DNA from: Marsupella aquatica
Lineage: Eukaryota > Marchantiophyta
Direction of reading: 5' to 3'
Length of the DNA: 64,000 bases
NCBI GenBank assembly: GCA_973895155.1
Contig: OZ316897.1
Coordinates: forward strand, 7,626,001-7,690,000
The position numbers were made by a program, and so were the translations under genes. The notes beneath the pieces are model-generated. The model saw nothing but the letters and a program-made list of their open reading frames with translations. It was not told where the DNA came from and did not search any database. Positions 1 through 9,539 of the stretch are shown piece after piece; position 1 is the first letter of the stretch; the number at the start of each line of letters is the position of its first letter.

Positions 1-19
1 TTCTTGTGGAAATGCAGAA

Positions 20-2180
20 ATGCATAAATTTCCCTTTCTACAATGTTACATGCTCCCAGGTCAAGGCTGTAAGGAGGAGAGGCCACATATTTTCAAAATG
101 ACGATAAAAGGGCACGGATCTGGAGTTGATTTGTTGTGCCAAATGCAACCTGGAGGTCGACTAGAAGGCGCGTGGGTTAGTTTTGATGTGATGAGGAGAA
201 TGACCAAGGATTGGATAACTTTTAGCACTCATGTTTATGATCACAATTACCGGGCTCTTTGCACAATTTTCACATGTGAGTTGAAAGCTGAAGATTCTGA
301 GTCGTTAGAAAAAGCCTGGAAATTGATGATTGAGGTTTGCCATGAAAATGGGTTAGACAACGTAGTAATCCATGGATTCATGGCTGACAATGCTCAAGCT
401 GGATGGAATGTTGTTCGGAACGTGTTTTTTGGTGGACATCCTAACCCGGAAAAGGAGCGATCAGATGCATTTCACTTCTATCAATCGTTTCATCATCATT
501 CAATTGAAGGAGTATTGGAAGAAAAACGAGAAGAGCACCGGAAGATGTGGGACTCTTTAAGGAACGCGTCAACATTTCTTGGAGCCTACAAAATTTCCAG
601 GGAAATCGACGTGTGGTGGAGATCAAGGAATTGTGTTCCAAGAAAGCTTCAGATACTCCAAGGTTGGCTTGCGTGGTGGGTGGTCCGATGGCGTCAATGG
701 GGAAATTTCATTCATTTGGTGAGTTTCAACATCCATTAACAAGTAAACACTCGAAATCAAGATTAAAAAGAAGGAATCAAACAAAGTCATACTAGCGCTT
801 GGCGCTATCATTATTTCCAATGACTTTCGTGTCCCAGTTCCACTCCAATATTTGCCCAAGTTTTGATACTAGCGCCCGACGCTAGTTTTATTACCCACTT
901 GTTACTCGTATTTGTCCATATTCTAGTGTGAATGGTGGTAGCGCCAGGCGCTGGCATTGATTAAACCCAAAAACCTAACAAAATGATTTGGTTCAAATGT
1001 TTCTTTATTGAGTGCAGTGACTAAGCCATATTTCCTAAACTGTGCTCCAAATGTTTTATGCAGAACAAAAGCGTAGAGGAAAGCGCTATGATTCCTAACT
1101 GTACTACTTTAGAGGCGGCACATTCCATAATGAAGGCTTGGCAAACTAAGAAAAAGGCTGGTCTATTTGAAGCATGTGAGATGGATCAAAATAGGGCTCT
1201 TTCACAAGTTGCTGCGTATACGGCGTATAAGAGAGGTCTTAACCGAGGAACCGGACCTACAATTTGGGAATTGGCATTCCGTTCGGCAGACCAGGCAATT
1301 TCTTCAAAACTTTTCCAAGATGCTTCCAATATGCTTCTTTCCGGTGCGGCTGAATTCGACCTGGAAAGGAGTGGCCCTCTCAATGGGGATGTTACCACAA
1401 AGTCTATGAAGAGGAAAGGTCAAGCCTCTGGGAACATCTCGGCACAAGACTCCCATCGGCATGACACTATTCTTGTAACATCACCAAATACTCGAGGCAT
1501 GAAAAGGAAAAACTTAAACAAGACTGAATTCTCCCCCGTTGCATTGGGTCCTGTTCACCATGACATTGGCGTTGTGGACCTGTCAGAAAGTGAAATTGAA
1601 GAAGGCAGTCATTCGAGTACTCCGCCCTGGAGGAGGTCAACAAGGTCGTCTGCAGCCCCGCAAAGTGCACCTCCACACCTCCAAAAGGTTGTCCATGACT
1701 CAGCTATGTTGGAGACAGATGTGCGACCAGGGGCGTGGCACCAAGAAGAGTGACAAGACATGGTGCAGGGCCTCAGTGTAATGGATCTCTTGGTGGAAAA
1801 TTGGATCGAGATGAGTGTCGTAATCGTCTTAAAAAGGTTGGTTACCCGTCAATGGATGGTGTAGTTGGCATTGTTGTCAAAGGATACCGCGTGTTCAGGG
1901 GAGAACCACACCCTGAGATGATTTGGTTTTGTCCCAATAGTGCATGCTATAAGAGCCGGCCCCGTCGTAATGTGGTGAATCTTCCCCCATTCCTCATAGC
2001 CTGCCCATTTTGAAAGGAACTAATCTTTCCGAGGCTGAGGTCCAATTCCTGACTCAGCAAGGGATTGCTATCAATCCAAAGGCTGGACGTCAGGCTGCTC
2101 CATCTCCTTTTGACTTGCGAATCAATGTGAACCTTTTCCCGGAGAAAATCAATCTCCTTGAGCCAAATATCCGCCTTTAG
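20..2180 (+). pseudogene. Broken MULE-like transposase gene (two exons plus frameshifted tail)
   Basis: The reading frame is open from the window edge, so the methionine at 20 may be internal. Exon 1 (20-718) carries a DDE-type core: a beta-strand block ending WITFSTHVYD, then the FMADNAQAGWNVVRNVF block with the presumed second catalytic Asp, then a WWRSRN...RWRQWG stretch. This matches my recollection of a MULE-type transposase family common in mosses and lycophytes. A GTGAGT donor at 719 and a TTTTATGCAG acceptor ending at 1063 join the exons in phase 0. Exon 2 (1064 to about 1750) is a basic, serine-rich tail. The frame then shifts near 1730, and a cysteine block (WFCPNSACYK, about 1930-1950) follows. 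A second shift lies in the C-run at 1984-1988, after which the frame continues to a stop at 2178-2180. At least two frameshifts make it a pseudogene. The family call is from residue patterns, not a search. Confidence 0.6.
793..953. repeat. Three copies of the 15-bp palindrome TAGCGCCNGGCGCTA
   Basis: Imperfect palindromes lie at 793-807, 870-884 and 939-953, all inside the intron of the MULE-like gene. The arms TAGCGC/GCGCTA are nearly invariant; the third copy ends GCGCTG, the second has one arm change, and the central bases vary. Two further copies lie at 2703-2717 and 2951-2965. I found none elsewhere in the window. Confidence 0.8.
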
Positions 2181-3240
2181 AGCAGGAATGGTAAAAATAC
2201 AATCCCACGTTCAAATCTTTCGCAAGGGCACAACAAAAGAATTGAATCCACAAACAAGGAGTCGATGACCCTCGTTCAACAATTTGATGTTTATGTCGGG
2301 AACTCTTGGGGCAAACAATTTCAGATCCAAACCCAAGAGAGACTTCGCACGACAAACACTTATTGGGTACAGATTTGCATTTTCCCATGTTGTTCTTGTG
2401 AGGACTTCTATCGTCGCCATTCTCATGGCAGGCCCTTCATGCCGTGCAAGCATCTCTATTAGGTGTATACCAACGTCCTAAAACTAGATGTGGTGGATTC
2501 AACTTTGGCTAGTCAACCAATTCTGACTGTAGGTGAGGTGAGGCTCATTCTAGCTAGGCAGAATTCTCTGGACTTATAGAATACACATTTAGTAACGTTC
2601 AACGGCTCCAAACTGATTTGTCGCATTGGAACGTTTCACATCTTTTCAATGATACCAAATCAGATAGTCATTTTAAATACACATTTTGTTATAACATATG
2701 GCTAGCGCCGGGCGCTAGCTTCAGTTTGTCCCTTTCTGAGCGAATCTTGTTTGATTATGGTCCGAATGTTTTCCAGTACTTATCTTTGCGATCGGAATCT
2801 CCGTTTGTGAACTTTCCTATATTTGAGTTCTTCTCGTGGGATATAAAGCTTCCCCTTCCAGGTCACACTTCATTGAAGTGTACTTAATTATTTATTTATG
2901 AACACCGCTCAATCCATTTGGTCTCATCTCAAACCCCTTGGTTTTTTTGTTAGCGCCTAGCGCTATTACATAGTACCTTACCGATTCCGATGATATTTTT
3001 AAGATTGGTAGTTTTGGAGTGTGCCTCGCCTCGGTAGCCTGTGTATGGTGGGTCCCACTCTATGGTTTACGCATATATGGTGGACAAGTAATTCAGTTAT
3101 AGAGACAGCCTGTGAATTTTGTTGTTCAAGGAACCCAATCAAGTCTTACCTTTCCATCAAAAATGGGCCGAAAACTTCATATCTTTACTGGTAACAGTTC
3201 CTGTTTTCCTGTTAACAGGAATCATATTTTCTTGTTTCCT
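2181..3240. other. Non-coding stretch with two more TAGCGC palindromes
   Basis: I see no convincing gene. The stretch holds palindromes TAGCGCCGGGCGCTA (2703-2717) and TAGCGCCTAGCGCTA (2951-2965), matching those in the intron upstream. No CACTA-type terminus was found here, so the left end of the neighbouring CACTA element is not located. Confidence 0.6.
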
Positions 3241-4492
3241 GTCTCGGTGGTGATGCCCAAATATACATCAAGAGGTTTTTTGGTTGTGATGTGCGTAGCA
3301 TGTGCAACCATCTCAACAAATGTTACCACGAAGGTTGAGAGTAGCATATCGGGAGATGGGCATGCCAGAAGAGGGAGAACCATCAGAGGGTGATTCCTCA
3401 TCAAGTAATGATGTAAGTGATCATGGTGATGAGGAAGTAGCACCTCAGACTGATGACTAGGTCATGCATGACCAGGACAGAGCCATGGATGACTTCATGG
3501 TTGATTGGTTTGGTGCTGATGTTGAAGATGGTGTCCCTGACATTAGTGTTGAAGGAGCTGCCCCCCAAAATGACCCATGACCACAACATACTCCAGAGGG
3601 ACAACAACAATGGAAGGAGGCTGAGGAACATGCCCGGACACCTATCTTTGAGGGTGCTCAGCTGAGTCGTTTGTCAGCCATATTGGGGTTGTTGAACATT
3701 CAGGCCAAACATAAGGCAAGCAATTCTATGTTATCAGACATATTTGAATATTGTCATGACTTGATGTTACCCTTGGAGAATGTGTTGCCTGGAACTTGGA
3801 AGGATGCAAAGAAGATTCTCTCATCCATTGGCATGGATTACCATATCATTCATGCCTGTGTGAATGATTGCATATTATTTCATGGGGACAAAGCCCATAT
3901 GACAAAATGCACAGTATGTCATGAGCCACGGTATGACCCAAACATGCTAACCGGGAAGGTGCCAAGAAAAGCAGTTCGTTGGTTCCCCATTATTCCTCGC
4001 TTGTTGCACATGTATAGATGTTCTGACTTGGCCAAGTTGATGGTATGGCACAAGAAGCATCGTTCGGAGCCCGGTGTGATGCGATTACTAGTTGACTCTC
4101 CTGCTCATAAACATGTGGAGTCAACATGGCCAGATTTGAGCGTAACCCTCGGCATGTGCAACTTGGGTTGGCATCAGATGGGGTTAGCCCGGGGGTTAGC
4201 CCTCATTCACTTGGAGGGAAGGGGAGACCTACATCAGTTTGGCCGGTGGTTCTCATGAATTACAACCTTCCACCATGGTTGTCCATGAAAAAGGGCTTTT
4301 TATTGCTATCTTTGATTATCCTAGGGCCAAAGAAGGTGAAGAACATGGACACCTATTTGGCATTAGTGGTTGAGGAACTCCAAAAATTATGGGACGGAAT
4401 ATGGGCATATGATGGTCGAAAGACTACAGGGGGTACCCCAGGGGTTTTTTAACTAAAAGGGGTTTGTATGTGGACCATGCATGACTACCCAG

Positions 4493-4608
4493 GTAAGAAC
4501 TATGAAACTACAACACTTTTTTTGTCTACATCCAGCATGATATGATAATGCATGTTATCCCCTCATTTCCATGTGCTAATTCTACATAATGTGTGTCTAT
4601 ATGACCAG
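4493..4608 (+). other. Intron in CACTA-1 transposase
   Basis: The donor is AG|GTAAGAAC at 4493 and the acceptor is GACCAG ending at 4608. It separates the end of the RGLYVDHA-like block from the GLQIQGYKTCSTCG block, a usual intron site for TNP2-type genes. Confidence 0.75.
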
Positions 4609-6071
4609 GATTTGGCTTTGTGAGTGGGTTGCAAATCCAAGGCTACAAGACTTGCTCCACTTGTGGCCCAAGTCTTGGTGATATAGCCAAGTACTCATCA
4701 CACCTTCACAAGATTGTTTATCTTGGGCATACAAAGTTTCTGTCAATGGGCCATAAGATGAGGTTTGACCCACTACTATTTTCCTCCATTGATATGCCCT
4801 TTGGTGATGAGCGTGATATACCAGAGCCAACAACTTTTGCACATCAGAAAGACTTGGCTGATAGAGTGACAAACCCGGAGGATTCCATGCAATTTGAGGG
4901 TAGCGGGTTGACTAGATGGAGTATATTAACCACTTTGCCTTATTGGGAAGAGTTGAAGATCCGCCATCTATTAGACCCCATGCACATTAAGGAAAATGTG
5001 GGAAAGGCTTTGATAAAAGCTTTCTATGGAGAAAAGGACACTAACTTCAGGGAGGCTTGTGAGGATCTTGAGAATGATGCATCCAGATGTATGGGTCACA
5101 ATTGATCCTATCACGGGGATAGAACATCGACCTTCAGCCCCATGGGTGCTTCCTGTTGGCCAGAGAAGGGAGTTTAGGAATCGCATAGGAGGCATGCGGT
5201 TTCCTACTCGTTATGGTGCCAATCTCCGGAAGGCCTTTGGGATGGAGGACAATCATAAGTGGCCAATGTATCTCAAGACGCATGACTATCATCGGTTATT
5301 GCAGCATATATTGCCCGTGGCCATAATAGGTTTGGCAAGTTCAGAAGTGCAAGATGTCATTTGGTCATTGGGAAAACTATTGAGATGGGTATGTTCTAAG
5401 GAGATATATTGTGAAGAGATCCCTGGAATGGAGGTACTGGCAGCAGAGGTGGTATGCAAGTTAGAAAAGGCCCTTCCTCCTTTTTTTGATTGCCAAGTGC
5501 ATTTACTTGTTCATCTTGTTCATGAGGTGGCCATTGCTGGTCCTGTGCATTGTCGGTGGATGTATTGGTTGGAATGGTACATGGCAGTATTAAAGGGTTA
5601 TGTATGTAACCGGGCACGGGTTGAGGGAAGCATGGCTACAGGATACTTGGCAGCAGAGAGTATGTTCTATTGCAGTAACATATTGGCCACAATTGATCGT
5701 ACCTCTCCCCGTACTTGGGTAGAGGAGAGGGAAGATGAGGAAGATCGTTTAATATGTGCTATCAAAACCCGCATGTTGACACCAGTGGAGTTGAAACAAC
5801 TAACCACATTCATGTTGAGTAACATCACTATCATGGAAGAATTGATGGATTTCTATGAGGATGCCAAAAGTACCAGTAGAAGACCAAGGATCTTTCCAAA
5901 GTACCATGACTACATGAAGGAGAAGTTGGTTGAGGTGGATGACATGGTAGCGAGGGGAGAGAATGTATTACATTTTCCAGCTATCACAGATGATGTCCGT
6001 ACCATTGTTCATGGTCCCTTGAGAATGGTTACAACAAGGATGGCAATGTGGACACAAGGGAGATATTTCAG

Positions 6072-6232
6072 GTTATTTCCAAGTACCTTAGTAACCTTTC
6101 ATCTATGGTGATTTTAATTTATGTGTAATACAAACACATATATTGAAGAGACAATTTTTTGGCATGTGATATTAATTGTTAGATGTTTATGCCTATTTTT
6201 GTAACATGTCCTTATGGTTTGATGGATTTTAG
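6072..6232 (+). other. Intron present in CACTA-1 but absent in CACTA-2
   Basis: The donor is CAG|GTTATTTCC and the acceptor is GATTTTAG, 161 bp apart. Removing it joins GRYFR to VSSLDEKRG in frame. The homologous place in the minus-strand copy (near 63376) reads GRHFRIQHLDMKR without a break. Confidence 0.75.
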
Positions 6233-6719
6233 GGTTTCTTCCCTTGATGAGAAGAGGGGTCATACCTTTGATTGTGGAGTTCAAGGACAATTCTCTCAAG
6301 ATTCCCGCAACAATCGCCATGACACAAATATTATTTGAGATGTTGTGCCACATTATGGAAAGATAGAGGAGATCCTAGTGATATCTTATGATGCACAATC
6401 AAAGTTTGAAGAGTATGTCTTCAAGTGAAAGTGGTTCAAAGTGAACCTTGCAGGTAACAATCCCACCGTGCTTCAAGATGAGTATGGATTTACACGGCTA
6501 AAGACATCTGCCACTAGTTTCCAACCATCTCATTGGCAAACATCAGAGCCGTTCACTTTTCCAAGTCATGTGGAACAATATTTCTATATTCCATACCCCC
6601 CAAACCCAGGGGAATGGTCACTTGTCATCACATATGTGCCCCGATCTCATTCAATTGTTGGGGAAAAGCCAGATATTCTGGTTGTGTCCCAACCTGAAGA
6701 GGATGAGGACCAAGTTTGA

Positions 6720-7469
6720 GGGGTATATGTTATGCGGATATATAGTTAGATTTGAACATATGAGGATCTCTCTTCTTGGTTGGAGAAATATGTGTTTCTA
6801 AATATTAATAAATTTATGTTTGCCCAAATCAATCTTGTAAGTATATCAATTTTAAATGTGGCTTTTTTACATCTTCCATCCCCACAGTCCTATGTACACT
6901 CCCACACCTTTTGGTACACTTTATGAAAAGAAAACTCATGTCGCTTGTAGTCATTCCTCCTCATAGCTTTCCTTCTCCCACCCCCTAGCCTTTCTCTCTA
7001 GTACTTGTACCCACCTCCCTCCTCCCCTTGTCTCAACCCCTTCCTTTTTAAAACCTATACATGCCCTCAATTTTTTCCACCTTTCACTGTCCCCAACCTA
7101 TGCTCCTCCCTCCTTGGCTTGTCCCCCTCCTAAACCTATACCTTCCACCTTCCCTCCCTCCTTTCCTTTTCCCTCCCTAAACTGTAGGTAGGTATGCTCC
7201 CTCCTCCCTCATTTCCTTGTGCACCCTAAACCGCCCTCCTCTCTCCTCCCTTTGTTCCTTGTCCCCCCTTAAGTCAACCCTTCCTCCTCCTTTTCTTCCT
7301 AAAGTGTACCTCCCTAAAACTGTTTGTACCTCCTCCCTCCTCCCTCCTCTCTCCTTGACCCTCCTTTCTCCATTCCTTGTCCCATGCCCTTTCTAAATCT
7401 GACAAACCCCAAAACCAATTTTCCGAACCATTTTGTGAACCCCCACTCATCTCAACCTCATGGCTATAT
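6720..7469 (+). other. Pyrimidine-rich non-coding tract of CACTA-1
   Basis: No gene is seen. From about 6860 to 7420 the plus strand is dominated by C and T runs (CCTCCCTCCTCC-like), with few purine tracts. It lies between the transposase stop and the subterminal repeats, so it is probably untranslated element sequence. Confidence 0.7.
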
Positions 7470-7964
7470 TAGCGATTCCCATTTCATCGCTAGATCCCAT
7501 CCCAATACCATCGCTACATTCTGAATTAACGCGCATCTCAGCTTTCCGAAACACAAGCCTTCTCTAAAGAGAACCACTAAGGCGCCATGATTTTGCGAGC
7601 CACCCCATATCGCAAAGTAGCGATTCCCTAAGTTTTGCTATATTGCAATCAATTTTGCTTCGCACGTCGCTTTTCGATCACAGACGTATCGCAACGTTAT
7701 CGATGCATTCAGCGTCACAAGTTGTTTGCAAAATGATAAACATCGCTATTACGTAGAATGCTCAAAGGTTCAGAAACATTTTGCGAGATATTTGGTTTTG
7801 CAAATATTTGCGAAGAGGTTGGTTTCGCAAATAGTGGTTGCGATGGTTTCAATGTTGCAGTTTGTGATGCGATTTGCATTGCAAGATGAGCAATGAACGG
7901 CGCTTCGCAGTGCGTTAACCCCCTTTTAAATGACCTTCGCAAAAATGGCAAATATGTAGTAGTG
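7470..7964. repeat. CACTA-1 subterminal repeats and right terminal inverted repeat
   Basis: About 17 short motifs of the GCGA/TCGC kind occur in both orientations (for example TTTGCGAG, TTTCGCAA, ATCGCTA). They lead into the terminus CACTACTACATATTTGCC (minus strand, ending at 7964). Dense subterminal motifs near CACTA termini are the usual binding sites for the element's own proteins. Confidence 0.8.
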
Positions 7965-8043
7965 CTCCACCAAGAGTAAACACATACCTAGTCGTTGACC
8001 TCCTTGTTTCCAAACAGCCTCTGTAGTCAGAATCTACATAGCC
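7965..8043 (-). pseudogene. Copia RNase H fragment between two insertions
   Basis: This 79-bp remnant reads GYVDSDYRGC, then RRSTTRYVFTLGGA, the classic copia RNase H start. At its right edge is the solo LTR (target duplication TAGCC) and at its left edge the CACTA-1 terminus. Its frame continues that of the upstream fragment ending KSLVGYV at 9544. Confidence 0.9.
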
Positions 8044-9539
8044 TGTGGTATGCCACATATGTAAGAATCCTTAAAAAGGAGGAAGAAATGGTGAAATGAC
8101 GAACTTTCAAAACTTTTTGGAGCTTTTTTATTGCATTTAAGTCATTTGGTGACTTACAAAAAGATATCACTCAAGTTTTACAATGAATGTTCGTTAGCGG
8201 TGTCCAAGCTTGTTATATGGGGTGCTTTCAAGAGGCCCTAGCTCAACCATTTGATTAAAGATGCCCTTCAAAATTGCCCAAGCCTAAGGCACTTGATATG
8301 TTTTTTGTCCAAAGCTCCTATTTATTTGAAAGTCTTCCAGAACTTCAGTTCAACTGGAAATTTGCAAGCATGATCTTTGGAGTATAATCTACTTGTTGAC
8401 AGAGTTCAAGACTTTTTGGAGTTGGTTTTCTTGGGTTTTGATCAAGTCTATGTTAGTCGATTGTTATATTTGCATTTAATTACATCAAATTTTAATTAGT
8501 TCTACTTTATTTTACATATTCGTTTTCTTTGGAGGATGAAGAGGTATGTCTTTTCATCTTTCCAAGGATATACTTAATATTTAGTTTAGTTAGTTTTTGG
8601 TTTTCAAGGAGTGAAAAGTTACACCTTTTCATTCTCTCTTGACCATCCTTGCTTGAGGCATTATATAAGGAAGGGTGATACACTAGTTAGGTAAGTTAGT
8701 TCTTGCATATCTTAGCCGAAAAGATTGTCCCTTTGACACTGATTATGGAGACATTTAAAACATATTTTGAATGTCGCTCCTTAGGTGAAGAAAAGGAGAC
8801 TAACTTCCTTCTATATTAGATTCCATGAGGAATTTGGATATGGAAGTCAAACTACATAAATACATGTGATTTGTATCTTAGATCATAGATAGCATTGGCT
8901 TGAGATCCAATATATGAAACTCTTTCCTTATGAAACTCTAGAGTTGCCCAAATTATCTTTGACCATGTATGATTGGTAAGAATTTGTGGAAGTCTAGAGT
9001 GGAATTCATTTCAAGCTTTCTAGGGTAAAAGTCCATTCTCATGAGTTTTAGTACCGTCATTGGCAAACAAAGACTAGTAGCATTCATACCAAGTTGCGCA
9101 TCGCCAGAGTATTGAATCTTGTTGCCGGCAGTTTACTAGTTGGGACTACGCACAATGTCCAGAAAGATCTTTGTGGGTTTGGTGAACTAATACTAGAAGG
9201 AGGACAAATGAGAGTATAAATTTAGGAAGCAGTCAGAGAGGGGTTTTGTGTACCTTTAAACATCTTAAAGTGGTCATATCCTTCCATAAGCTAAGGTGAT
9301 GGAGGTAGCGCAGTGCTGAAGCCTGATTTTAAAAGTCCTAGAGTTATAGTCTACGAAAGAGAATTATATTTCCTTGTCTTTTGTTAATTGTCCATTTTAG
9401 TTTCAAATGTGTAAGAGGTTGAGTTTCCTCATTAAACCACTCACTTGTGTTAAAACACTCCATTCCCTTTCTGTTTTGCTCTTTAGGGGAACAAATTCTG
9501 AGTTTTTACTTTTATTATATGCATTGACCCTATACCACA
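8044..9539 (+). mobile_element. Solo LTR, 1496 bp, inserted in copia RNase H
   Basis: The element begins TGTGGTAT and ends ATACCACA, a perfect 8-bp terminal inverted repeat with the canonical TG...CA ends. It is flanked by an exact 5-bp target duplication TAGCC (8039-8043 and 9540-9544). A promoter-like TTATATAAGG box lies at about 8670. No coding sequence was recognised inside. These features fit an LTR left by recombination between the two LTRs of an integrated retrotransposon. The copia frame resumes if the insert and one TAGCC are ignored. Confidence 0.85.

Larger units (their letters stand above)
3362..6719 (+). pseudogene. CACTA-1 transposase (TNP2-like, DUF4218, DUF4216), degenerate
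   Basis: This would encode the enzyme that cuts and pastes the element in the nucleus. The N-terminal acidic part (3362-3660) has two in-frame stops (3458, 3578). The Transposase_21 core follows, with IFEGAQLSRLSAILGLLN, then IIHACVNDCILF, then CTVCHEPRY; after a frameshift near 4150 come NYNLPPWLSMKKG and VEELQKLW. An intron with GTAAGA donor and CCAG acceptor (4493-4608) sits where plant CACTA genes commonly have one. Exon 2 continues with YWEELKIRHLLDPMHIKENV, a frameshift near 5090, and then a DUF4218 block (LPPFFDCQVHLLVHLVHEVA, then GPVHCRWMYW). After a second intron (6072-6232) come a DUF4216-like block (HYGKIEEIL, VFK-stop-KWF at about 6428) and a C-terminal tail. Several stops and frameshifts mean no intact product. 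Paralogous to 62899-64000. Confidence 0.9.
3240..7964 (+). mobile_element. CACTA-1, En/Spm-type DNA transposon, right part
   Basis: The right terminus is read on the minus strand as CACTACTACATATTTGCC, ending at 7964, and is followed by a candidate 3-bp target duplication CTC (7965-7967). Inward of it lies a subterminal region (about 7470-7964) with repeated GCGA/TCGC motifs. The transposase is at 3362-6719. No left CACTA terminus was found down to position 1, and the expected remainder of the disrupted copia RNase H gene is also absent on the left. The true left end therefore probably lies outside the window or was deleted, and the MULE-like gene at 20-2180 may be nested inside this element. 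Confidence 0.85.
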
